From assembly GCA_007844125.1 (NCBI GenBank), contig CM017573.1, positions 10,706,716-10,770,715 of the forward strand: DNA of 64,000 bases. The letters are read 5' to 3'. The stretch is from Sinonovacula constricta. Taxonomy: Eukaryota; Mollusca; Bivalvia; Cardiida; Solecurtidae. Positions 49,921 through 60,942 of the stretch are shown here, one piece after another. Under the pieces are notes generated by a model that was not told the origin of the DNA, did no database searches, and saw only the letters and a program-made list of their open reading frames with translations. Within the stretch, counting starts at the first letter, position 1, and each line of letters begins with the position of its first letter. The position numbers and the translations under genes are program-made.

Positions 49921-50975
49921 TATGTACAATGGTACACATATTATACACAGTACACACATAATACACATTATAAACTTTGCGCATGTTACACAGCAAAAGT
50001 GTATACATTACACACAATAAACACATTACACATGTAACACTAATTACAGCTATTTAACACATTACACATGCTATGCACATTACCCACGTTGCACATATTT
50101 TACGCAAGTTACTTACAATACACAAATTGCACAATTTGCACACTTAAGTAATAGTATACACAGTAAATGCGTTGAAAATGTATACCTATTAAACGTGTTA
50201 CACACATTATACAAGTTACACACATAAAAGGAATAACACACGTTACATATAATACACACGTTAAACACATTACACTTGCTACGAAAGTTACACACGTTGC
50301 ACACATTACAGAATCTACATATATTGTAACAATAGACATGTTACACATATTGCACTTATTACATACGTGACACACGATACACACATAACAAACGTTACAA
50401 ACATTACACTCGTAACATACATAACACACGTTATAGACATTATACACAGTGCACATATTACAGACGCTGCACACATCATACATTCTACATACATCACACA
50501 CGGCACGTGTTGCACACATTACACTTGTTAAACACATTGCACACATTACAAGCATTAATTTTATTACGCACGGTAAACGTTAAAACCTTATTATACACAC
50601 TACACTCGTTACACACATAACACTTGTTAAACACGTTACACAATTTACACACGTTACACACCTATTACCCACAGTTTATACATGACACTCAATACACACA
50701 GTATATGCACTGCACACATTACACACATTATACAAACTGAAAACATTATGCACACGTACACACAGTACACGCGTTGTACGCAATTCAAACATACGTTACA
50801 CACAGTTTAAACACAATACACATATTAAATTCATACAACACATTATACATATTGCACATAGTGAATACATTACACACATTACACACGTTACTCACATTAC
50901 ACTCATTATATACACATCACGCACGTCAAACACATTATGCACATTACAGGCATTATGCACATACACACGTATGAA
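49921..50975. repeat. Degenerate ACACATTACAC minisatellite, about 1 kb
   Basis: Loose 10-18 base units of the form CACATTACACACGTTACACATAATACA fill about 1,050 bases with strong strand asymmetry (A+C on the + strand). The period varies, so slippage rather than unequal exchange is likely. Minus-strand frames over it give Cys/Val/Met-rich pseudo-proteins. Confidence 0.9.
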
Positions 50976-51257
50976 AGTATGAAGTAATATCAATTATGGA
51001 TTAAATGTAAATTTTGCGCGTAAAACCACAATTCTCTTACATCGGATTTGTCTAAGCTTAGTGCTATGGTCAATTTAGAGATTAGGCAACAGACGCTTCA
51101 TACTAGGAAAGGTCCTACAAAATTAACAGTAAAGCCTTATAATTACAATATTTCATTTGTATTTACTAAGTGTTTCTAAGACAATATTAACGAAAAACAC
51201 TTGCTTAATATTTCCAAGAATTTAAAACCGCATATATATACCGATTTTCAAACTATG
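50976..51257. other. Short unassigned spacer
   Basis: Nothing recognised between the minisatellite and the next family A copy. Confidence 0.5.
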
Positions 51258-51610
51258 AATAAGAATATACGACAAATTCTTATGACCATTGCAGCATATA
51301 GCAACATTTTGAAAGGCACAGTGCAAAGGTATTCACATGCAAGTAAAATGTAAAAGTAAGAACAAACCTGTGATGAGTTTTTTAACAAAAATAGCAAACC
51401 CAAAAGTATCCGGCTTGGAACGGCCAGTCGCCAATATGGTTTTACAGAGTTCTATCCTCACACTTCCTGATGAGTTTCGCAAATGCAGGCAATGAAAAGA
51501 AAACAGATCTATTTGAATAATGAATGGGCAAGCGCTGACGTTTTCTTTGACAACTTATGAGGAAAGTAGTGACGTTATTGAAAAATAGTGTGCACATAGT
51601 GAAGAATTAC
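51258..51610 (+). repeat. Dispersed repeat family A, full-length diverged copy
   Basis: The head starts at 51258 (AATAAGAATATACGACAAAT). It carries the GTGATGAGTTTT version of the heptamer site, GGCTTGGAACGGCCAGTCG with a truncated hairpin, CACTTCCTGATGAGTTTCGC, GCGCTGACGTTTTCTTTGAC, and the CRE site decayed to TGACGTTA. Confidence 0.88.
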
Positions 51611-51647
51611 ACACAAAAAATCGTTGATTCTAAATGGAATTTACTTT

Positions 51648-51890
51648 TTGAATCAAGAAAACAAATGAACAGAGAAGTGTAAATGGTTATAGCTTCCTCT
51701 TCCTGTGAAGATGGAATTGAGGAAGTAATGTCCATGAAAGGAAATAATAACAACATATATTACATGCAGGATAAATGTTTTACGACCGCCACACTGCACA
51801 ATTAACATTGGTGTGATCATTAATAAGAATATATGACAAAGTCCTATGAGTAATGCAACATACACCAACATTTCAAACATCAAAGAGTCT
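51648..51890 (+). repeat. Family A tail segment plus second head (partial dimer)
   Basis: GAATCAAGAAAACAAATG to GACCGCCACACTGCACAA matches 17070-17262. A second head then starts at 51832, 574 bases after the first. It breaks off at about 51890. Confidence 0.85.
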
Positions 51891-53017
51891 TTTCAACTAC
51901 CGACAGTTACGAAATGACCCGATGTTAATAAACAACTTCGTGTAGGTTCATTTTGCTGTCTACTTGTAGTAATGGGTGGGATTATGCAAATTTCCCAGAT
52001 CGCGAAAGACAATATTGTATCGATAAAGCAGCAATATGTGTATTGTAAAAGTCTATGTTTTGAATGTTTTGGTAGACCTTTAGTACGTAATAGGAACATT
52101 ATTCACATTGTGTACATCTCCTCGATAAGCGGTCATGCTACTCTAGTCCTATATTTGTTTAGGTCTTGATTATGCAAAAGTACCTGATCTGCATGAGTTA
52201 TAGGTGGACTGTTATATGTTCGGAAACACTGCTTCTGTACTTTGTGTTTGAGAAAACAGTGTCTGGATTATAATTTGAAAAAAAAAATGATTAAAATTGT
52301 GATCGTGTATACAATTTATTTAACTTACATTAATTTGCAGCGTTTAAAAATAAGTAATAATATTTATTCAATTAAAGAACTATTCCCACATTTTGAATGA
52401 CTGAATTGACTTTCCCTTTAGTATCATTCGTGTACACAATTATTCGTGATAGCAGCATCAAAAAGAAATCCGGTCATGATTATTAATGACAATATAGAAA
52501 CTGCATTTCAACAAGAAACGGCAAGCAGAGAGGATGGGCCATTCAGATAGAAACAACAACAACAACATCTCACTAGTTAATAGTATTGTGGATGAACTGT
52601 ATTTCACATTTTGTCTCATGATATTAATAAACCATACAAATCTCATTTATTTTTAAATTTCCTAAAACTAGCAAGTGTTTAGTACGCTGTTTAGTCAAGA
52701 TGTATAAATAATAAACTTTAAAATAAAATGTGTGTTAATTTGGTTCCTGGCCACTCGCAATTAGTATATAGGACTTTCTATAATCAGTATTCTGATCATT
52801 TATTTGAAAGCTGTTGCACTGACATGATTGTTAAAACAAATCCGCAATATGGTTCTCTTCATCAATATGTACTATTTATAATGTCATCACTACTCAACAA
52901 TTCGTCATAAGAAGGAGGACCACGGAAGGGGCAATATTTCATTCGTATGTCTTGATTATGCTTTGTAAATATCAATACAACTTGCCGAATGCTGTTACTA
53001 AAGGGAATGAAGTAATC
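51891..53017. other. Intronic stretch, unassigned
   Basis: Includes a small (AAC)n run at 52551-52566. Short frames have no support. Confidence 0.45.
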
Positions 53018-53335
53018 AATAAGACTATTTATGACAAAGCTTTTGCAGCATATACAGAAGTTTGAAAAGGACAACGGTATTCACATGCAAGCCAAATGTA
53101 AATGTGAGAACAAATCTGTGATGAGTCATTTAACAAAAAGAGCAAACCCGACATTTATTGCCTTGGAACGGTCAGTCGGAACTATGGACCGACTTGGGTT
53201 CTTAAACTTGTTTTACAGAGCTCTAACCTCGCACTTCCTGATGGGTTTGTCAAATTTAAGCAGTGAAAAGAAAACCGATCTATTTGAATTTGAATAAATG
53301 TCCAACGCTGACGTTTTGTTTGATAAAGTAGTTTC
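53018..53335 (+). repeat. Dispersed repeat family A, head and core copy
   Basis: Head AATAAGACTATTTATGACAA, intact TGAGTCA at 53122-53128, GGAACGGTCAGTCGG with partner GGACCGACTT, TTTTACAGAGCTCTAACCTC, CACTTCCTGATGGGTTTGTC, and GCTGACGTTTTGTTTGA. It stops before the CRE block. Confidence 0.87.
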
Positions 53336-53644
53336 CCCATGTGCCCATGTCTGTATGTACATTTTTATAAATACACTGTCATAAAAACCATAACTCATAT
53401 AATACATATCTCCCAAATTAAAAAGTCTTAAGATTTTTTTTTTACAATCACGAATTGTGCGTTATTTTTCTAATAGAGTTGACCCTTATCCCCTCATACA
53501 AATACAAAGTGGACATTATTTATAATTACTTATGAACTTTTTAATGGCCTTTAATAATACTCATAAGTTGAAAGTTTGTATTCATTTTTCGTATTCGTTT
53601 AATTGCTTGCATTTAAGAAACCCCTCAGAAAGTCTAAATTTAGA

Positions 53645-53815
53645 GCTCTGCACAGCTGGTTTAAGCAGCCCAGTTTCAAGGCGGTAACTGTTGAGCTGTG
53701 TATAAATAATGTCTCGTAACAGTTGTGTTGTTATCCAAACATTTGACTGGTATGTGAATACCAGTGTCTTGTGTCTTTTTATTGTTTAATATATATTTGC
53801 AATACTCACAGGAAC
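53645..53815 (-). repeat. Dispersed repeat family A, partial minus-strand copy
   Basis: Plus-strand AGAGCTCTGCACAGCTGGTTTAAGC and TTTCAAGGCGGTAACTG are the reverse of the core. The head follows in reverse (GGTATGTGAATACCAGTGTC). The hairpin has been lost. Confidence 0.65.
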
Positions 53816-54427
53816 TAGTCAGTTTATTCTTATAACAAACCAGTAGATAAGATAAATATATCGATTGTCCGTGTCTTTTGTTAGTGAATGTAAGTCCATA
53901 TAAGTCAGAAATATATAGTTCATTGCGGTGTGAGACTTTTAGAATTACATCGTCAAGAATAAAAACAAGTACACGCTTGTTGCACATATGCTATTTTGAA
54001 TTCCGACCATTTTCTTTTTTTGTGTGTGTAAATAAATGTTCAACAAGCCCTTAGACCTACCTATTATTATAATTTTTATTATAATTTCTAGCTGCTTTTT
54101 CGTTACCATCGTTTACTTGATCAGTTAATTAATGTAAAATATACATTCATAATGCATGGGCTGCTAAATACTAGTGAACTCCAATTATATGGATTTTTTT
54201 TATTAAAAAGATTGACAACGATTAACAAAAGTTTACTGTAACCATGGTGTCCGACGGCATTTTAAGCAAGCAAAAAAAATGAATTATCGTTAACTGAAAA
54301 CATTCCATTGTTAATGGCGTTTTGAGACTGCATATGAAGCATAGCATTAAACTCGCCATTACAATAATGTTTCGTCAATGTTCATAGAACTAGAAAGAAC
54401 AATTCTCTCTCTTTGGCGGAATGGTCA
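53816..54427. other. Unassigned stretch
   Basis: AT-rich, no element recognised. Confidence 0.5.
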
Positions 54428-55140
54428 TTACTGACCAGTCATGGCACTTCTCACGAATCGTCGCCATTGACTCTGGTTCTGCGCCAATCTGAGCAACTCA
54501 ACCCCGCTAATGTCCGCGATGTCCTTCACGTTGTCTGACATTCTTTTGTTAGGCCGTCTGTTCTGGCAATGTGCCCGAAAATCGCAATTTCCTGTCATTG
54601 ATGTTGTCCAGCAGTTTTCGGCATGGTCCAATCTTCTCCAGAACCTATTCGTTTGTACGTTTGTCCTCCCAGCTTACACGAAGAAGTCTATGGTAGCACC
54701 ACAATTCAAAAGGAGCAATTTTCCCTCTGTCTACTTTCTTTAAGTCCCAACACTCTGCTCCGTATGTTGCTATTGCGAATACCAATGCCTGCAGAAGTCG
54801 TTTTTTGTGCTTTGCAAAATGGATCTGTCTTTCAAGATATTAGTGCAATCATTGCTATATTTGCCATTGCAATACGTCGTCGTACTTCTTTGGTGTCATC
54901 TACTTTGTTTGCCTATAATCGATGAAACAGAGATAAACATCTGTTCCCACCTCCCAGTTTGTCTCAAGTATCATTTTTAGGTTGAGTGTCTGGTCTTTAG
55001 TTCCTTTTCCTGGCCTGAAACCAGCCTGTTCCACTGCTATTTCGGCACTTAACGTGTTCCGCATCCGATTTGCTATGATCTTTAATATGATTTTACTACT
55101 GTGAATACTCAAGGCGATAGTCTGGTTGTTGCTGCGTTCA
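54428..55140 (-). pseudogene. Second LINE relic: reverse transcriptase with the central palm deleted
   Basis: The - strand frame 55112-54900 reads SKIILKIIANRMRNTLSAEI, then VEQAGFRPGKGTKDQ and CFIDYRQTK, the N-terminal fingers of a LINE reverse transcriptase. It then jumps directly to C-terminal text: KRLLQALVFAIATYGAECWD (about 54810-54755), FELWCYHRLLRVSWEDKRTN, and SDNVKDIADISGVELLRLAQ, NQSQWRRFVRSAM (to 54428). The YADD-containing middle, normally about 200 residues, is absent. The C-terminal motifs resemble RTE/CR1-type mollusc elements and differ from the 41-46 kb LINE. Plus-strand frames here are shadows. Confidence 0.87.
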
Positions 55141-55805
55141 AAGAATAATTACAACAATTTACTTCACGACAAATCCTGTCTATAAATTAAAGTAGTTTTC
55201 TACATCATTGATCTGAAGTGTAAGTTTATTAAAAAATAATGCCAATATTCACCGAAACAAGGGGGAGATAGTGTATGTGTCCACTATTGGCGGACTATTA
55301 GATACCATCTTTAATGTACGTTCCTTTCTTGTATCCATTGCAGTTAAAGCAATCTTACTGCTTGACGCTAACGCAGACGACCTAAATAGGTTACACCATT
55401 TCCACCACGACAAAAAGTAGTGTTATGTATTTCCATAATAGGCAGCGAAACGACATTCAGAATTTAACTTAAAGTTTTCATAACATCTTACATTAGTATT
55501 CATGCCTTGTTTACACTAGATGCAAAGACTGCTAACATACATGTACACTGCTCTCGTATGGTTAACATTTTTCAGTCAATTTTGATGAAATCATACAAAA
55601 ATCCCTGAACAAAGAATATGTATGCATACAAAAATCCACTTTAGGACATTACGGAAACATGGCGCCACAATTAAGTATAGTTGACAGACACTGGTATTCT
55701 GGTACGCAAGGCACATCCATGCACAGGTTACAACGCTGGTGTTGTATTAATTTAATGCGATTTTTTTAGTTTGATCTAACAGTTTGGTATTACTTTAACA
55801 TGTTA
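55141..55805. other. Unassigned stretch
   Basis: Nothing recognised. The phrase AACAAAGAATATGTATGCATA at about 55603 recurs at about 58457. Confidence 0.45.
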
Positions 55806-55975
55806 TAGTTTAGTCGGTCCTTATTGCTGACCGACAACTGTTGGGTTTGCCCTTTTAGTTAAATGACCCACCACAGATTCTTCGGTCTTACTTTTACATT
55901 TGATGTGCATGTGGATACCTTTGGCCTTTAAAATTTTGGTATACGTCATACGAATTGTCTTATATTTTTACTAGG
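55806..55975 (-). repeat. Dispersed repeat family A, hairpin-plus-head copy (minus)
   Basis: Plus strand AGTCGGTCCTTATTGCTGACCGAC carries the hairpin. CCACCACAGATT, GATGTGCATGTGGATACC and GTCATACGAATTGTCTTATAT then follow as the reversed head. Confidence 0.8.
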
Positions 55976-56284
55976 ATGAAACAAATGCATAGACATATTA
56001 AAACATTATAATGATGCCGGTTGCCTTCTTCTGATCAAGTCCATAGTTACAACCTGTTCAGGACGTACTACACGCAGCGACATGCATCGCGTATTTTTCA
56101 AGACGTAGTTATTCTGTAGGCTATTTGTCTTGTTTGCCGTATAACGGTTTGGCATCAAATGCATTTTAGCATTACAATACCGGTTATTTGTTTTATCATA
56201 TTCTTATAAGGTAATGTCTTAGAAAATATATTTTTAAATATGAATTCTATCCTATGTCCCAAAGGGACCGTGTTGTTGTTGTAG

Positions 56285-56468
56285 TGCTCCTTGCTTAACT
56301 AAAGGCATTTGAGAAACTCGTAAGGATGTGCGAGATAAGAGCTCTGTAAAACCGGCTAAGCACCCCAGTCGGTCGATTTTGCCGACTGACCGTTCCAAGG
56401 CGGTAACTGTCGGGTTTCGTTAAATGACTCATAACAATTTTGTTCTTACTGTTCGCTCAGCATTTAAC
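56285..56468 (-). repeat. Dispersed repeat family A, core copy (minus)
   Basis: Plus strand shows AGAGCTCTGTAAAACCGG, then CCAGTCGGTCGATTTTGCCGACTGACC (a perfect version of the hairpin arms), GGCGGTAACTGTCGGG, and AAATGACTCATAAC, the reverse of the TGAGTCA site. It stops shortly after. Confidence 0.87.
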
Positions 56469-57877
56469 GTCTAACATCTACTGACGAAAAAAAGAAACAA
56501 GTTTAAAAACGTGTACACGCACAAACGAGAAAACAAACGAAAGAGAGATGGTGACAGTGTATTGCGCATACACCAAGTAAGGTGTGTGTATTTCGACTTA
56601 CATACCGTGTATAGTGGCATATAACATGTTCATGTACATGTGCCTCAGCGGCTTTGTTGTACAATGAGAGAGGATAGAGTAGTGTAACGACAAAGAGCGA
56701 ACGTGCTAAACGTGGGCTTTTATATTACTTTTCGTTGCTTTCTTTTGAGATGATGACACATTTGAACAAGTCAAGTTATGATGGTTAACACAGTTCTACT
56801 TGTAACATTGAAATTATTCTTATAACGAATTAACATAATAATGAGACACATTATGAATCAACTTTGCATTAATGTAAATCATCATATCGACAACTTTACT
56901 CACAGGCGTGCACTAGTTTAGTATACTAGCAATGGTGATAGAAGATATTTTATTGTACTTTGTTTCATTATCTCCAACATGGAATTTACCACGAACTATG
57001 AGATAACTTAATTGCTTGAAAGCATTGCTATGTCCTCGATAAGTGTCAGTGATTTATATCAAACACTAGTATGTAACTTTTGCAGAGTCCACAAATAGGT
57101 ATTTATAATGTGAAAGCACCGATTTAGTTCTTAAATTGTAGTCCAGAGCTCTACTAAATGTGCTACGGACCCTTACTACATGTTTTTTTTTGTAGTTGTA
57201 TTATTTTTGCATTATATAATACATTGTTTAATTAAATTTCAACATAATCTATAACATGATTTTGATAAAACAAACGGCGCTTATCAGTTGATTTGGCTTA
57301 AAGATGGCCTCAGTTATGGGTCATTTTTTATTGTCAATGTTATGTGAAATATTCTTGTTGAGACCTGTTTTGTACCTAATACATTGTTTTCCGGAAATAT
57401 AATGACGTTAAATTGATAGATGACACGATTTATTTGTAAATACCACAAGGTTTCTCTTGCAGCGGTATGTCATAATCATACAAGGAATGATACAGGCCTT
57501 CAGAATGCTCTAGATTAGGAATCAACCAAAAGCCAGTCGTGCATCTGAAAATGTGTCTTTATGTGATATAATATCAGGCGTTTTCAGTGTGTCATCACCT
57601 TTACAGACAATATCGATTTCAAGTCTTTTTATACATGCTTTGTCCCTGTCTTGTTATCTAGCATGGATGCATTGTATCGGAACATGGTACATCATATGAT
57701 TATATTATCAATTGTTCATGATATGGACGTGTTCATAATATGGGCATGTTCATGATATGAACGCATTTCAAATTATCACTTTTTACACAGTTGAGTAGCT
57801 TCTACAATGATTTCAATATTGCTGTCAGTCTCTACCTTACATTATTATTATTGATGATCCTTCTAAATCTTTTGCAG
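56469..57877. other. Intronic stretch before exon b
   Basis: No element named. CATGATATG/ATGGAC repeats at 57716-57765 are short and local. The intron ends CTAAATCTTTTGCAG at 57877. Confidence 0.45.
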
Positions 57878-57908
57878 GTTATTGGTTTCAATAATGCAGT
57901 GATTCCAG
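57878..57908 (+). CDS. Plus-strand gene, downstream exon set, exon b (31-bp micro-exon)
   Basis: TTCTAAATCTTTTGCAG precedes GTTATTGGTTTCAATAATGC and the exon ends at CCAG|GTAAGT. Entered after position 3, exactly as exon a leaves, it reads VIGFNNAVIP and leaves after position 1, as exon c requires. Strong sites on both sides and matching phases support it despite its size. Joined to exons a and c it gives SGNRSL-VIGFNNAVIP-VENDYDNA. Confidence 0.6.
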
Positions 57909-57981
57909 GTAAGTGTATTGTATAATCTTCAAATGTGGAAACTGTAATCTGATACTTTTCCGTATGTAGATGAACCGACGG

Positions 57982-58175
57982 TCATTCGTCTGGATTGCTT
58001 GTTTGATAATAGACCTGAAATATTCGACAAATTTGCTTCAAGCTTAAAACGTGTGTATCATACGAAGGCAAACCAGCATTGCATGACCGACATAAATATA
58101 TATTATTGTCAATGATTCTTTTATCTCCACTCATGCGACACATAAAATGCATTCGCTTAATCTGCCTATGTACAG
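57982..58175 (-). CDS. Unidentified minus-strand coding-like segment with a CxxC
   Basis: After CATAGGCAG on the - strand the frame reads IKRMHFMCRMSGDKRIIDNN, then IYLCRSCNAGLPSYDTHVLS and LKQICRIFQ before GTCTAT. The frame itself continues to a stop at 57982. The Cys spacing (FMC, LCRSC) suggests a small metal-binding or disulphide unit. Evidence is composition and an open frame only. It could be a relic of a mobile element. Confidence 0.3.
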
Positions 58176-58501
58176 TATGTAACTTATCATGTGTCGAACT
58201 TGTAACATTAGAAGCAACCAATCAATGACAATGTGTAGTACAATCGGACTTACAAAATTATCAAATCGTGTACAATATGCAATTTCAAAGACAATTTTAA
58301 CACGTATTTTAAAGAACAATACATTGTGAACATGCTAACACTTTATAAATCCTGTAATTATATTTATAAAAATACATACGTAAACAAGTATACACATGAC
58401 TACATGCACACTTGCTGATAGCCAGAGCGAAATGGCATATTATTTCCGTTTCCCTCAACAAAGAATATGTATGCATAATAATTATCTATATAAGTTAACG
58501 A

Positions 58502-59462
58502 CAGTCGAAGCTCGTCTATTGAAACTCGTTTTGTCCGAAGCTCATGCATTATTCGAAGTCATTGGTCGGTCCCGATTTTTTCCTATATGATTGAATGTGA
58601 AAAAAACTCCGATTATTCATTTGTATTTATTAACGTTTCGCTTGTATTCGAAGTCAACTGTACTCCTCAATGTACAGTTTAAATGCTATCTCCTGACATC
58701 GTTTCCAAAGCCCGATCGCGTCAACGACAAACTGACCGTTGTGCATTGTCATCAGTCAAATTGCGAAGGGACGTTACTCCAGTAACATCGATGCTTGGCT
58801 CCGGTATTTGATTGGTTAAAGTTTTAAATTGCATATTGTTGATTAGTTAAATAATAAGTTACGATGTGCAATCATTTAAGGAGAGTGACAATCCAATTAA
58901 AGAGTGACTTATATTCACTTTGTCTCACAGCGGCATTGCAAAATGTAAGGGTGGGTAGGTATAAATCCTGACAGATATCAACATCATCTCAATTAATAAA
59001 GGAAGGCATAGCGGGTGATTGTTTAGCTGAGCAGACAGGGGAAGGGTTCATCAATTGGAGGACATCCTGATCAACAACAATGCAATAATATGTAATTAAA
59101 CACTATGTGTGTGTAACAAATACATAGTTCATGTTGCATTTTGTTAATGATGATAACATGTTCACGTATATTCAAAAGTGCTTTATACATTCATTTCGAT
59201 TTATTATTATTATGAAAAGATAAAAAATACATGCGGTTTTTCTATTATTCATGTTTTTAAACACATAACTTTACTTCACGTTAAAAGTATTATGATATAT
59301 ACATTGCTCCTTGCATATTACCGCACATAATAACGTAATTCAAAATGGCGGAGTCCCAGTCGAAAAATTGTGTATGTGAAGGCAATTTAGATTAAACCAA
59401 CAAATGCATTGTTCGAAGTAATTCAGCAACTCCAACGACTTCGAATATTTAAAGTTCGACTG
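58502..59462. mobile_element. Candidate inverted-repeat DNA element (about 960 bp)
   Basis: The left end CAGTCGAAGCTCGTCTATTG and the reverse of the right end, CAGTCGAACTTTAAATATTC, share CAGTCGAA and then TATT--A-TCGTT at the same offset. The right side abuts TA (59463-59464) but the left abuts GA, so the target duplication is damaged or the left end is misplaced. A second inward end-like motif (TTCGAAGTCAACTGTA at about 58647-58662) complicates the picture. There is no transposase. Confidence 0.4.
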
Positions 59463-60808
59463 TACGTAAATCCATTAAATTTTCCCTTAAATTTTTAGTT
59501 AACGTATTTCAAAAGATTAAACTGATTTGAACAATAACCATGGACGTTTGGTGCAGCATCTGGTTGAATTGTTTTGTGCTAGTTTCTCATTATCAATACT
59601 TTCCCTCTTCTATTATCGGTAACCTAGATGTTGGCAACATAGTGTACGGCACCGTGACAAGTTTTTCTTTCGTTTATAACTGTAAATATATCAATTTTGG
59701 AATTATACACTGAATTTAATAGCTCGTCATTGATTGTAGCAACCAATTTGGAGAGCAAAATTTGTCATTTTAATAAGAGAAAAAAAATACATTTTTGTTT
59801 ATCCATACAGCTTCGTTTTATTGATACTTTTACCTGTTGCAATCTACTAAATTTATTGCCAATTAAAATAGTTAAGTAATATATCCTACAAATGGGATGT
59901 ATATTTGTTCGAATGAGACCTTTTAACTCTTCAAGCTAGATGCACTTATGACTGACTATATGTATACTTACAGTGACTTTAAATTTATAGTGGAGTAACT
60001 TGTAAAAATGTTGACAATAAACTTTTTCCGTAAATCCTATTTAAGCAACGAAAACGCATTCTCAAACAGATGTTAAACTAAGAAATATCATTTTTAAACG
60101 CTATCTTGGCCCTGGAATAACTGAAGTTTCCGGGTCAATATTTACCTGTTTTATTTATATTTCGGAATTGTTAGTGGGGTCATGCGCTGGGGTGGCCACT
60201 TACAACATATATTGTGCTGTCTTCTCTGCGTATAACATGCGGGGAACAATTAGCATGATACCATATCCACTTAAATTATCCTGACATAGGGCCAACCAGC
60301 CATGGAGCTACCGTTATATTCACGTCAACGTTAGCAAGGGTGCTACACAACTATCACGTTGGTATATAGCAGTTCATACGGCTTCCCGTACCTATTGCGT
60401 GATCAGATCCTGTGCTGTCTTGTGGCTGTACCTCGTCTTCAGATTGTGTTAATGATGTTAGTACCGGTCACCTTTTTAGAACTCATGCATACGCGTTCAT
60501 TCTGCGTACGTTTGTTATTAGTTTGTGTTATATGCATAACTAAAGAAGAAAACAAATGCTACATACTGTGAACGTCCCTGGCCATATTGAAGATTAACTA
60601 CACATATTTTAGATATTACAAAACTGACAAATGGCAATTAAGGAAACATCCAATACTTCAACACATTCATTTCTTTTTTCTTACATTTTGTTATTTGCTA
60701 TTGTATTGTGTTGTTTTTGAATACAAACAACGGTTTTGGGCGTATTTGAATACGCACCCTTCCATGAAGATGATTTAAGCACACATTAGACATACTGCTT
60801 TTTTACAG
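59463..60808. other. Intronic stretch before exon c
   Basis: Frames at 59697, 60359 and 60587 lack domain or splice support. The intron ends CATACTGCTTTTTTACAG at 60808. Confidence 0.45.
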
Positions 60809-60882
60809 TTGAAAATGACTATGACAATGCGTGTAACATCATGGCAGCAGCAAGATGGTGGTTAGAGCAGAACTACAACTTG
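60809..60882 (+). CDS. Plus-strand gene, downstream exon set, exon c
   Basis: A strong acceptor (CTGCTTTTTTACAG) and donor (TTG|GTATGT) bound a 74-base exon. Only the frame entered after position 1 is open, matching exon b. It encodes VENDYDNACNIMAAARWWLE, then QNYNL, and leaves after position 3. With exon b it vaguely recalls the start of Zc3h12a-type NYN ribonucleases (a VIDGSNVA-like strand, then a helix with a W/F-rich end). The catalytic Asp position is not conserved here, so the match is only a hypothesis. The next exon lies beyond what I can identify. Confidence 0.65.
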
Positions 60883-60942
60883 GTATGTTATACTTACAAT
60901 TACAAAGAACACCAACCTCATACACCTATAGTTATTGCGATC

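Noticed and set aside
50109..50555. 148-codon Cys-rich frame (repeated CNVC/CYVC) on the - strand, reminiscent of a metallothionein or Cys-rich toxin
   Set aside because: It is the translation of the ACACATTACAC minisatellite. All frames of that strand give Cys/Val/Met-rich text, and there is no start context, signal peptide or splice structure.
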